This document shows positions 1 through 22,193 of a stretch of DNA of 64,000 nucleotides, in pieces (within the stretch, counting starts at the first letter, position 1; every line of letters begins with the position of its first letter). The notes below the pieces were generated by a model that was not told the DNA's origin, searched no databases, and saw only the letters and a list, made by a program, of their open reading frames with translations. The position numbers were made by a program, and so were the translations under genes. This DNA is from Lampris incognitus (lineage: Eukaryota; Chordata; Actinopteri; Lampriformes; Lampridae), in NCBI RefSeq assembly GCF_029633865.1, contig NC_079214.1, forward strand, positions 16,491,936 to 16,555,935, written 5' to 3'.

Positions 1-9627
<9,627 letters not shown>

Positions 9628-10100
9628 TAGTCCGCGCGGTTACTGGTGACAAGACAAGAAAAGCAAACGATCATTCAAACGCTCACATAATTCACAAGAG
9701 TCGCGTCAAAAAAAGAGGAAAAAAAGGAGAAAAGGGGAGAAAGAAAAAAAAAGGGCACTTCTGCGTCGTTAGTTGTTTGTTGTTAGTCGGTGCGGAGCCA
9801 CCGCTGGAAAACGCTCCGTCTGACTTCCTCGAGCTGTACCTGTGTTGTGGTGCCGCTCTCACCTGGCCGGCCTTTTAAACCCACTTCCGTACAGGTGAGG
9901 GTACGGGCGCGCCAGCCGCCAGGCCGCCGAGGCGGCGCGTTAACGCAGGTATGGATCGCGAACCACGTGACCGACAACGGAGGACAGACAGGTGAGCCCC
10001 GCGCTCCGACCATTCGTTCACCGCGCGAGGGGTTAACGCGAGCGGTCGGTATCGAAAGGAGCGTTTTTATTTGTTTACGGTGTTGTCGCGTAACGAAAAG
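9628..10100 (-). promoter_or_regulatory. itgb6: Probable itgb6 5' UTR and promoter region
   Basis: Immediately upstream of the itgb6 ATG. From about 9780 to 10080 the DNA is richer in GC and CpG than its surroundings (GGCGCGCC-type blocks). No TATA box or exact start site can be assigned. Confidence 0.4.
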
Positions 10101-10525
10101 GAGGCTGGAGCGGGGGCAGGAAAGGTGTTTCACCCGGGCCGAGCTCTCTGGAAGTTGAATTATTCCCACCAGAACAATAAAAAAAACAAAAGCATGTTGA
10201 CCTTTGCAGGAGATAGGGTTTCGGCAACAGCTTTCTGGTGGCCCAAAAAAAAAAGAAAAGAAAAGAAAAGAAAAGGAGAACCGGTGGTCAAACTCGAAGA
10301 CATTCACGCAGTGAAACATTAAACAAAGTCTCAGTATTGAAGGTCACGGGACGGGTAAATACCTTTTCTTTTTCCCCTCCCTCGCTCCGCTGCCATGGGC
10401 TGAGGTGCAGGAGGCCTGTTCAGCGAGTGCTACAAGCAGGCTTTAGTAAGTCGGAGCATTCCCGTAACACGGACAAATGAATTGTTACAGACGGAGAAAG
10501 ATAAAATACAGACAGGCCACGCCAT

Positions 10526-10577
<52 letters not shown>

Positions 10578-12488
10578 TAAACAAAAAACGTTAATCTTTA
10601 ACATGACCGACCTGCGCATTGGAATATTGTGGAGAAATCTCAAGACTGCTCTTGTGTGATGATTGACTAGAGGAGACACAGCAGTGTGTGTCATACCATA
10701 GGCACCTGTCTCCTCTACAGTGTGTGTGTCTGTGTGTGCGTGCGTGCGTGTGTGCGTGTGCGTGCGTGCCGTGCGCCTGTGCAGGAAGGTGAACGAGTGA
10801 AGTGTGACACGTTCTGACCGTCTTGCTGGATTATGTTTTAGTAATGATCTGGTGTTATAGTTTAGATTTTATGTGTTTTTATGTTTTATAGTTTATCTTA
10901 TTTTATAATATTTTGTATATTGTTATCGTTATATTGTTGTTATTGTTATGGAGCGAGAGAGCAAGAGAGAGAGAGGGAGCGAGAGAGAGAGAACAAGGAG
11001 AGAGAGGGAGAGAGGGCGAGAGAGAGAGCGAGGAGAGAGAGGGAGGGAGAGAGAGAGGGAGGGAGGAGAGAGAGAGAGCAAGGAGAGAGAAAGGGAGGGA
11101 GAAAGAGGGAGAGAGGGAGAGAGAGCGAGGAGCGAGGGAGGGAGAGAGGAGGGGGTGAGAGAGCGAGGGAGAGAGAGCGAGGGAGAGAGGGAGGGAGAGA
11201 GGGCGAGAGAGAGAGCGAGGAGAGAGAGGGATGGAGAGAGAGGGGGGAGTGAGAGAGCGAGGGAGAGAGGGAGCGAGAGAGAGAGGGCGAGAGTCATTCA
11301 TATAAAAGGACAAATGCCCAATGTCTCAACAATATTTTATTTTTTATTTTTTAAAATATTTTATTTTTTATGTAGCATATTTCTAAATGAATTGTTCTCT
11401 GTGTGGGGGGGCATGCGCGTGAGCGTGCGCGTGAGCGCGCGTGTGCGCAGGATGGTGAATGATTGAGGGGCTGCCATGCGTAGGTGTTGAGCCATTGACA
11501 GCTGCAGTGCAAATTTCCCTGCTTGTCCCAACTGAATGGAATCTCTTAATACAGCGCCACACCCCTCTGAACCCCACTCAGCCCCATCTGTTGCCCTCAA
11601 AACCATCGCTCCTCGTCTCTCATGTTTCTCGTCCCCTCTCGTTGCCCCCCTCTCCCCATTTTTTCTTTTTATTGACACCCTTCTCCCCCGGTTCTATTCT
11701 CTGTATGCAACAGCGTCCATCTCTGGGGAAGTTTCAGGAAAGGTTTTCCTCTCCTGTCACCCACATCCCTCCAGTCTGGATCCTCTTGATCGAGACCTAT
11801 CACAGCCCACCTGTGCACCCCCCTCCCTCCATACACACTGTTATTCCTACCATACCCCAGTCTTTTCTCTTTTCCTCTCACCTCATTTCTCCTACTCAGA
11901 ATACACCACTTTTTCCCATGTAAGGGTTTTATGCAGCTTACTCAGAAACACTGGTGGATTATGCTGCAAAACCACATCAGGCTGCCATAAACTACATCCC
12001 GCAGTGTGAAAACCTGACTTGATAAAACCAGCAAGCAGAGTTTTGCATCAACACAGATCTCGTCTGCTTTGTTACATAAGTCTGTCTCTGTTCTGGTGTG
12101 CAAGGGGAGGGGGGGTTGGAGGATATCAGCCCCCAGTGCTAAGCAGCAACTCATGTGTTATAATCATATTATAACCGGTAATCAAATCCCTTGCCCGCTC
12201 TTCCCAAGTACTCGCCACTGCACACCGGATATCTCACATTAACCCGAGCGACGAGAGAGGGCTCACCTTCAGGGACGTCCTCTGATACCATGCTGTCCCT
12301 GCTGGTCCCCTCGTCCTTGTCATCGAGTGGACAAATGAAGAGGAGCGGAGAAGCATCAGTCCCAATACGTGCAGTTGTTGTGTATTGTTTCCCTGTGTGG
12401 CCAGGGTAATGTCAGACCCACTGTAACACAGCCCCTTTATGAGGCACGGCGCTAGGGTCACCCTTCTGCCCACGCTCCCAGCCTCTCC

Positions 12489-12533
<45 letters not shown>

Positions 12534-12990
12534 GTGTGTGCGTGTGTGTGTGAGAGAGAGTGCGTGAGTGTGTGAGAGAGAGAGAGAGCGTGTGAGTGTG
12601 TGTTTGCATGTGTATATGGGGTGTATATGGGGTCATGAGTGGGTGTTTTTTTTACAAGCACAAGCCCGTCCCTTCTTGTGTAGCGGTGTATGTTTTGTGT
12701 GTGTGTGTGCGCGTGTGTGCGCGTGCGTGCGTGCGTGCGTGTGTAAGATTTTAAAAGGAAGGCAGCAGTGATAATGAGTGACAGTAGCAACTGCTTATTG
12801 CAAGCCCTCCGCACAGCAGTTGGTTTTATCCGAGGGGGGACAGTCAGAGGGAGACTCGGACCGACGTGCTGGTGTTGCACCCTAGAGGCTAAACCCCTTC
12901 TGCAGCTCGCGCTACCTGAGAGCACTCAGTGGCTCCCAGCGCACGCGAACGAGTGTGCGTGTATGCGTTCGTCTATTAGCTTGCACACAA

Positions 12991-13023
<33 letters not shown>

Positions 13024-14640
13024 GTGTGTGTGTTTGTCCTCACTCGGGTTCAATTAATTTCCGCCGGCGAGGGGGAGGAAGGAAGAAAGGAATGTAAGAG
13101 CGAGATGATGAAGCTCCCTCGCCACGGTGGACTGGCTGGAACGGGGTCTGCGCGCACGTGTGCTGTCTGGGAAAAGGTAGCACGCGGCGCCTCGCTAACG
13201 AGGCTAATCAAAGCAGCAAAGCAGCAAAGAAGCAGCAATAAACGGTGACACAAAATACAAGGACAGACACGTGACGAAGGGCTGCAGCGGGTTTCTCGTC
13301 ACGCTGCCCACGGCCACAGCCTCCTTCCACGTGGACGCCGTGCAAACCGTAGGTTAGAGAGTCCTCAAGCGCGAGCACCGCATTATGTGAGGCACCTCGA
13401 GATCCCCAAAATTGAAAATGACAGCGGACGTGTCCGCAGCCCCGTGTCCACGCCTGTTGCCAGGGTCTCCCGAGACACCCCGAGCTGGTCGCATCGCGCT
13501 GATGCGCTTGAAGGTCAGCAGCAGCAGCAGTTGAGGCGGTGCAGAGGCGGTAATGTGAGACACCCGATGCAACAGAGTCGCCGGTCAACATGGTCAGCGA
13601 GCAATACCGAGTTGGATCAGCAGACTCGACAACGAACCTCGTCGATTCGTTCCGCACTTGCATCATAAACTGTGTCACTAGGTTTCCCCGAGCTTTTAGC
13701 AGCCCCCCCATCACACCCCCCAGCATTTGCTCTACGATAATAAATGAATGACATTAGATACTGGACCCCCCCCCCTCTTAATGCCCCTGCCCCTAATTTG
13801 ACCTTGGAGTTTTCTCTGGGGCTGGTGCCATGTGTCCCCCTCAGCTGTGGCGAATTAAAAGAGGGGAAAGCGACGGGAGAGGGGGAGAGAGAGGGGGGGG
13901 GGTATTTCATAACTCCAAGTATGTTCCTCATGTGCAAGGAGTTAATGCCCACAATGGGCATTTGACTGACATCTGCGTGTGCACGGGACGTGGATGTATA
14001 TTCTTGGAGCCGGGGATTGGGGGGCCTGATGGTGGGCGTGATGGCTAATCTTGCACCCCGGCTGTTTTGATCCCCCCCCCCCATGACCGGTAAGAGTTAG
14101 CGGCGTGGTGCCTTTATGTCTCTGGCATCAGCTGCGCGAGGCCTCCGAGTTTAAGAGATCTGCTGCCAGAATGAAACCACAGAGGAAGTCCTGTGGAAAT
14201 AGTGCCAGACACGGTCCACGGTGCCATTTGCATGTTGCGCTTGTTATCTTCGCCCCAATCAGACAAGTGGTAATAAAGTAAAAAAAAAAGAAAAAAAAGC
14301 CCAAAGTTGCAAAAAGGTTCCTAAAAATCCATTTGGCAACCCAGACTCACAGCACCATCTGCTGCCAGGGGGCGATATTCTAGGGGCTCCCTGGTTATTG
14401 GGTACACACTGGCATTTTTTTAGGGGCACAGTCGACAAATGAACGGGTCACACTTTGGCCTTCTTCTGATCAGGATTTGTCTTTTCATTGCTGATTCTGA
14501 CCCGATTCCACGCCCGAGGTGAGAAGGAGCACCGTGTGAGTGCTGTTTTATTTCAATCTGTTCAGTGGAAAGAGCAAGGGAAGAACTGATGGAGAGTCAG
14601 GTGATAGTGACACAAAAAACAATGATGCTATAACATAATA
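10100..14640. other. Intergenic DNA, itgb6 to rbms1: no gene recognised
   Basis: Holds (CA)n at 10532-10575, a 350-bp GA-rich low-complexity block at 10948-11295, (GT)n at 12493-12560 and 12990-13035, and short poly-C runs. A 172-codon minus ORF at 13208-13726 has no recognisable domain and looks like chance. Confidence 0.7.
10948..11295. repeat. GA-rich low-complexity block
   Basis: About 350 bp made of GAGA, GAGG and GAGC motifs, with all pyrimidines on one strand. The long ORFs through it are compositional artefacts. Confidence 0.92.
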
Positions 14641-17223
14641 CATGAAAAAAAAAATCTACTTTTTTTTTTTTTTAGATTTCTTACATCTGCCAGACATGTA
14701 AAACAGAAAAACAAACACAAAATTGTACAGTATTTTTTTTTTGGCCATACATCTATACAATTTACATTACTAATTTTGCCACCAAACCCTGAAAGTCATG
14801 CTGTCAATCTTACTTCGGTCAGCGAGGCGTCGAAACAAATCCGCCACCACTGAGATTTCCTATCGCTGTGTCTGTGATGACATATCTCCAGCTACACAAC
14901 ATGTTTGTGTACATTACTGTTGTTGGGTTTAGTTGGAAGAGATTTCCCAGTTTATCCAAAACAGACCTGTTGCTTGTCATTTAGTGAAGATGCAGTATTT
15001 ATGAAGAACCCCCCCGCGCCCCCCCCCGGTTCTGATTGAATCAAATCCCAGCCTTGTTGCAGAGAGCTGCATAGTAACAGTGCCATCCAGAATTATGGCT
15101 TTTTTTCTTTTTGTCTTACTCAAAGAAAACAGGAAGGAAGAAAAGTGACCGACGGCGTCCCATCTGCGATCTGCAACAACGCTATTTTGCAGGAGATCTC
15201 ACAAAAAAAAAAATCTATATAGCTTGCATTTATTTTGCTTTTCAAGCACCACTTAAAAGAGCTTTATTTCAAAGAGAAGCTAGTTATTCGCTTTAGCTAA
15301 GGACTTCTAAAAAGGGAGCATCACAACATCACCACACTCAAAATGTAAAAAAAAAAAAAAAGGAAAAAAAAAGAACAATGTGAAGAATCGGACAAATAAA
15401 AATGAAGCAAAAGCACAATGTTCCGTTGCGGAGTTGGAAGAGTAATTTTTAAGTGGGAGACATTAAAAGTCCTAATATGCCAGCTCCTGAGCTTGGCGTT
15501 CGTCCTGCTAAGACCGTTCTGGCGAGAAGGGCCGTAACCTCAAAAAAACCCCGCGGCGCCAGCAGCAACAGAACCATGAGGTAGATCACTGGTCAAACTG
15601 ACCTCTGGAGCAAAAAAAACAAAAACAAAAAACCACCTAATAGATGCCCGTTCCGTGTAAAAGTTCCTACAATTTCATAAAAGTACAGCTCTTAGTTAAG
15701 ATCATATCTTGAAGAAAACAAAAACAAAAGTGGTAAGTAACAGGATGGAATCTGCCGAGCTTGTCACAATTCCTATTCGCGTGTATTGCAGTTGGACTCT
15801 CATCGTCTTTATTGCTATGAATCAAAATATACCTCATCAAGGTACCCGTTCAATGACACTAGTAAAATGTTTAATGTGACATGAAGAAGGCACCTTTTTC
15901 CAATAGTAAATTCATTAATTTTCTAGGAAGTTGGTTGTGTATTGTTGTCAATGTAGTTGAAGTGATTTATGCAAGGTACTTCCATGACAACTTAAAGAGA
16001 AAACAAAATGAGGCAAATTTTAAAACGTAACTCTTCAGTGCAAGCGAGGTTTTTCAAATCTCATAAATGAACTACCTATAAAATCACTGAAACCTTCCTC
16101 GGGGGGAAATATTTCAATCTCATGCATTTTGAACATCACATCACACATGGGTGTCTTATGTCACTTGTTTGAGAATCGTTGGAAGAGGGGGGAAAAATGT
16201 ACATGTCTTTTCTTTTTTTTTTTTATCAAAATAAAACTTGCTTTTCCATGATTAGTCAACTACTTTTGAGTCCGTTTACACTGCCATCATATTCCGCCAT
16301 AAAAGTTTGGGGTGTGCAACCAGTTCATCAGTCAGGTCCAATCAGAGAGGGCCAACACTGCTATCACTGTGATGCCATGTGTTAACTGCCCACATCCTCC
16401 ATTATGGCTCACAGAGGGTAATCTAAGAACGAAAACAAAAGCACAGCAAGTTTAAGTGTTACTGTGTAACAGAAAGCACAAACCCTCATTGCCAGCAACG
16501 TTCATAATCTCTCTCCCTGGTACGTTCCGCCGCTACTTTCACTTACAGAGTCAGTCTGGCTTCATTACATGTAGTAACTGCTAACAAATGTTAGTTGTTG
16601 ATGTCTCTGCACCCGAGTCACCGAGACAGATTCTGGTACATGTGTTGCACTCGGTGAACAAAATTCAGAAATTCAGTTCTGTATAGTAATGTTTTTCTTT
16701 TATTTGGGGGGGGATTTTCCCCCCTTTTTCTACCCAATTGTATCCGGCCAGTTACCCCGCTCTTCTGAGCTGTCCCGGTCGCTGCTCCACCCCCTCTGCC
16801 AATCCGGGGAGGGCTGCAGACTACCACATGCCTCCTCCAATACATGTGGAGTTGCCAGCTGCTTCTTTTCACCTGACAGTGAGGAGTTTAGCCAGGGGAA
16901 TGTAGCTCGTGCCAGGATCCCCCCAGTTCCCCCTCTCCCCTGAACAGGCGCCCCCGATAGACCAGAGGAGGTGCTAGTGCAGCGACCAGGACACATACCC
17001 ACATCTGGCTTCCCACCCGCAGACATGGTCAATTGTGTCTGTAGGGACGCCCGACCAAGCCGGAGGTTAACACGGAGGATTCGAACCGGCGATCCCCGTG
17101 TTGGTAGGAAGCGGAATAGACCGCTATGCTACCCGGACACCCCCTGTATAGTAATGTTTGTCGGTGACAATCATGTTCATGCTGTGAGGGTGAACATGCT
17201 CAGAAACTCACACATACCTCCGA
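14547..17223 (-). other. rbms1: Probable rbms1 3' UTR
   Basis: AT-rich, ORF-free DNA directly after the rbms1 stop on its strand. AATAAA on the minus strand occurs several times, the farthest plausible one at 14552-14547. The true end cannot be chosen without transcripts. A family A SINE sits at 16695-17143. Confidence 0.4.
16695..17143 (-). repeat. SINE family A with 16-bp target duplication
   Basis: Flanked on both sides by CTGTATAGTAATGTTT (16679-16694 and 17144-17159), an exact duplication that proves insertion by retroposition. It lies 80 bp after the rbms1 stop codon. Confidence 0.9.
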
Positions 17224-17292
17224 TTACTTGCTGTGTTGACTGTAAGGAGATGAGTTATTGGATGAATCTACCTGCTGCTGCGTGCCATTGTC
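17224..17292 (-). CDS. rbms1: rbms1 exon 13: C-terminus and stop
   Basis: 22 codons plus [23 protein letters not shown] then SK. The GQQQ-V and N..SPY pattern matches the end of the family. Confidence 0.87.
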   Translation of the reverse strand, partial: DNGTQQQVDSSNNSSPYSQHSK

Positions 17293-20200
17293 CTAAAGAG
17301 CAAAACAGAAATGTTCTAACTAAACTCAATTCAAAATAAATATCTTTGGGACAATAAGGTCATTGACAGTTTCATGAGATTAATAATTTTCAAATCTAAG
17401 TCCTTGTAAATGGGAGTGTTTTTGCACAGTGATGAAGCAATGAAAACTATGAGTTTGATTGAAAATAGAATTTGATTGTTCACATTGGTATAAAAGTTAT
17501 ACTTCATACAAGGTGAACTGTAGTTTGAATGGGGGGGGCATACAGGCACAGATGATTGTGAGACTGCTCAGAAAACTTACAGGTGTAGTCTGCATGGGAT
17601 GGCACTGGGGCATATAAGCTCCTTGCGCAGCAGGGTTAGCTGCAATATACTGTCAAATTGAAAAAAAAAAAGCATTTCTAAACCTAACTAATACATATTC
17701 ATATCGACTCAAGGAGTGCCTTGTTGTTCACTCATTCTGCATTAGGTAAAAAAAATCAACACCAGTTCCCAATCCTTCCCACAGATAGCCATATCCTATA
17801 GTACAGGTACAGCACAGTAGAAAAATGAGATGCTGATACTGTATTTTAAATATCTTATCAATGTGTATGCGGTGTCAGTGTTTTGAATAAAACCATTTCC
17901 GCAATATGGTGTTATTCTGCCATTGAGCATCCGCTAATGCAGTTTAGTCAATACTGAACATGGTGACACGGTTTATCCCAGAATCCTCCTCACCATTCCA
18001 CTGTTTCCTAAAGACAGATGGCCCATCTGCTGAGTAATCATGGATGTGGGGTGCAGTGACATGGAGGGATCCACAGAGGGAGACATCACAGCACTCTGCA
18101 GTAAAAGGAGTTTGTTAGTACTTCGCCGTAGGATGTTGACTTTCCACAAAGTGAATTATGTTTGGTGACAAAGACAGTGACATCTTAACAGTAAATATTG
18201 TCCACATAAATGGTGGGGAAATAGGCAACTGTACAGAAGTAGCATGACTTATAGATATGCAACAAGCCAAATTTTTCAGCTGGATATAAAATGGGAGATT
18301 TTCGGTTAAGAACACTGACATTATGTAAATCTATAAACTTTATAGCACCGATTTGTATGCAAACGCATCAGCCCGAATTTGACAAGAAAGGAATATGTGT
18401 GATCCTGGCTGTACCTGAAGAAACTTTTTTTACATTTTTTTTTAAGGGCATCAGCTTTATTCTATTCCTTTAGACACAATGCCTTTTGGGAATGATACCA
18501 TTCCCTAGTCAAAAGTGGGTGAGGGGGGAATGAGCACAGACACTTGTTCTACTGGAAACCATCTGTTGGAAGAGTCATGGCCCAACAGTCATAAGACTGT
18601 CTCTGCTTCAGGCATTTCCTGCTGGATCCAGAGAAGGGGAGGGCGCAGGAGGCCAGTAGCTGTATGTCATTTCAGTTGTTCCATTTCTCTAGCCGAGTGG
18701 CATACACACACAGTCTCTCTCTTGCTGTTTTTTTCCTCTCACTCTTCCTCTCTTTTCCCAGTTCACAGACACATACATATGTGCTCTCTCTCTCTCTCTC
18801 TCTCTCTCACTGTGTAGTGTGTGTGTGTGCGTGTGTGTAAGTAGAGTGGCGATTTCCCAGAACTGATCTCAGCTCCATCCTCTCCCCACACAGGAGTAGT
18901 TTGGGAAGTTGTTGTTTTAACTGTGTCAGCAGAAAGCAGAGCAGGCTGATTAAAGTAACATTCTCTGCTTTGCTACAGGCACGGAGGTTTAAGTCGGGAT
19001 CTACTGCAACCCCCTTTCCCTTACACAGAATTTGGAATTAAGCAACGAGGTGAAAGGCAGGGCTGTTTCTCGCTCACCGGGTGTTGCATTATGTATGATG
19101 GATGTGCCATCCAAGAATGATTCTGTACCTGTGAGAGGGACAGGGGAAAAAAACAAAACAGAGAAAGACAGAAAAAAATCCCTTACTCTCACACTCATTT
19201 GATCTGTTACATAAAATTACACAGAGAAAAAAAATCTACTCACACCCTCTCCACCCCACACCACCTGCATAGCCCACCCATGCACATTAACACAACCACA
19301 CATACACCTAACCCTAAAGGCAACCAAGAGTGTATGAGTTAGAGAGGGGAGAGAAAGAAAGAAAGAGACATGAAAGAGGTGAAAGAAAGAAAGGGGGATG
19401 ATTTACACCCAATTCTATTTCTTTGACGCGATAACATCAGCACATTATAAACACCGGGACTAAAGTTCATAAAAACCTAACAGGCTAAAGCAGGTCTAAC
19501 GGTTGTTTGAACCAATTTTGTGGAAGAGGGATCCTTCAAAGTACCTGGTAGACAGAGACCGGGGACATGTAGGGAGACATGGCAGGCTGGGCAATCATCA
19601 TCCTATTAGTCAAAGGATAAGGAGAAGGATAGAACCTAGCCAACAGAGAGCATTTCAAACATAAGTTCTAAGTTTGTGAGAATTATGAGTGACCTTAAGT
19701 CTGTAAAATAAGTTAAAAAAAACCATTCATGTGTCTTACACAGCATGTGACTTACCCACTCTGCATAGTTACTGAGGAGGGGTCATAGGCAAGCGTCATC
19801 GAACCCTGAGTTTAGAAGATGCACAATGTAGAATTACAAGTTTTAATTACTGCTGTGTCATAGGTCTTCAACCCAAAACGCAAGCCAAGAGCAGTTGAAT
19901 AAACAAGAAATCATCTGTTTATCATTCAGAATAAACTCATTGTTCCCTGTGTTTCTTTTTCATTTCTTGTCCCAGTATCAAAGTACACAGAGCAACAGAC
20001 ACAGGCAAAGGCGTATGACATATCTAAATACAGATACGTACTAGTCTTAGATCCCCTTCCCTGGACCATGTCCGTCCGTTGGGAACTAACGGACTGTGAG
20101 AATGTTTCTTCCTCTGGCCGTCTGCAAACTTACACAACAAGGGCTCGGAAGGAGCTAGGGTAAGAGCACATAACTGGTGAGAAAACTTTTGCTTTTGTAA

Positions 20201-22083
20201 AAAAAAATTTGTTGCAGCCAAGCTTACCATCATTATCATTCATCACCATTGCTGTCATCTTCATCACACAACAAACTAAAAAGGCATTTATTTTTACCCA
20301 GACATCCAGAGGCTGTCTTGATGAATTTCCCATTGAAGTGGGAGATCACTGCATTGCACTGCTCTGTTGTGTCCATCCTGGTGACAGAAAAGAATTACAA
20401 TGCAAACTACAATTTAGGTCTTTGTCTGGTTCTCCACTAGCCTCTATTCTACAGCAACTTACAATACGTGAGCAGGTATGGCACTAATGTGGTTCTTAAG
20501 GGCAGCTTTACAGGTCTTGTGTGGCGATTGAACCTACAACCTCGCGGCTCAGAAGTGGGCTAACCACTACAGCCTCTCCGCCAAAATACAACGAACCGGT
20601 AGCCTCGCCCTACACTATCTTTCAGCAAAGTTACTATTACCATTCACCATACTACAAACTCCGACGTGATCTGTATGCGTCTCCCATGTCCTAACAGAGG
20701 AAGGCAACCTTTCAACTACATAGACTGTATTTCAAGAGACACTCAAAATGTTCAAGACCTACGAAATCAAGTGGGAAACAGAGAATACTGGCGTGACGCT
20801 GTGAATGCATGCTTGACTGCAGTCGAAAGATGATGATACTGCAAAATTTCCTCTCCTGAGCAAAATCCTGACCCTGACACATCAATCGTAGCTGTGGTTT
20901 CTTTAAGTCATTAAACTAACCTTTCTCTTTGACACTGATTCTGTCACCTACGTTCCCTATGAACCACACTGCCACTTGCAGAATCCCCTTTTGACTGACC
21001 TGGCGAAGCCCACGCCTCGGCTGTTGCCGCTGTAATCTCTGAGGACCCGAGTGGACACCACCTGGCCAAATGGGCGCAGCATGCTCTCTAGTTCTTGCTC
21101 ATCCACAGAGAGAGGCAGGTTGGAGATATAGAGGTTGGTTGGGTCCTGCTCCTGCTGCTGCTCACAGAACAGAGAATGAGGAGAGACGGTTGTAATCATT
21201 GCTGTGTGCTGTATATTATATGCTACATGTGACAACATTGTCAAAGAATGTCTTGTAGATATCCTGGGATGAACTGCTTCTGATGACAAACCAATTTCTG
21301 AGAGCTCAGAGCTTTAGTAATGTATCACAGATAATGAATGAATGAATGAATGAATGCCGTTACTTGTCACTGCACAGCTGTACAACGAAATTAAGTGCAA
21401 CTCCTCAGTGGTTCAAAATAAAGAAAAAACAAAAGAAAAGAAAATATATACAAATAGTCAATAAGCACACATTTGCAGAACAACCAACATATAATGTATG
21501 CATAAGTATAAAAATAAGTGTAATATCTATTACACTAGATAGTCTGTGTATCACACTAACCCGAGTCAGAATTTATTTTTTTTTGCGTATGCCAAATGTA
21601 CAAGTGTTATTGCACAGTTTCACAATATTATTACAACCTTAGAGTTTGTTAGCAGCCTGGGAGTTTTCCATTGAAATTTCATTATTGTGTTTATATGATA
21701 CTGGGACTCTACTTTTTGTGGGGTTTCGTTCTTTTTTAAAAGAAACATTAATTGCCCTTTAATCCTTCAGTAGCATTACAGAACAAAAAAAGTTTCTTTA
21801 GGGATGCACCACTACCCATACTGATGTTGGATGTCAGATCAATATCAGGATAAAATAGGGTATCAGACATTTTTCCCAAGACTAAAATCCAATACCAAAA
21901 GCCACGAGTAACATGTCATAAATCAGGGATCAGGAACACTTTGTCATTTCACCTCATGTACTTGCACACATGAAGTCAAACGAAATGCCATTTCCCCCAG
22001 ACCATAACATACAGACAAAACCACACTTAAGAACGACAAGAACACACATATTCAAACGAACACCTTCATCCAAAAAAAAATAA

Positions 22084-22138
<55 letters not shown>

Positions 22139-22152
22139 TGTATATATGTGTG

Positions 22153-22193
<41 letters not shown>

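Noticed and set aside
10881-11466. Arg/Glu-rich and Ser/Leu-rich ORFs of up to 172 codons
   Set aside because: Compositional artefacts of a GA-rich block; frames are open on both strands at once.
13208-13726. 172-codon minus-strand ORF upstream of itgb6
   Set aside because: No recognisable domain, overlapping open frames on the other strand, GC-rich DNA where long chance ORFs are common.
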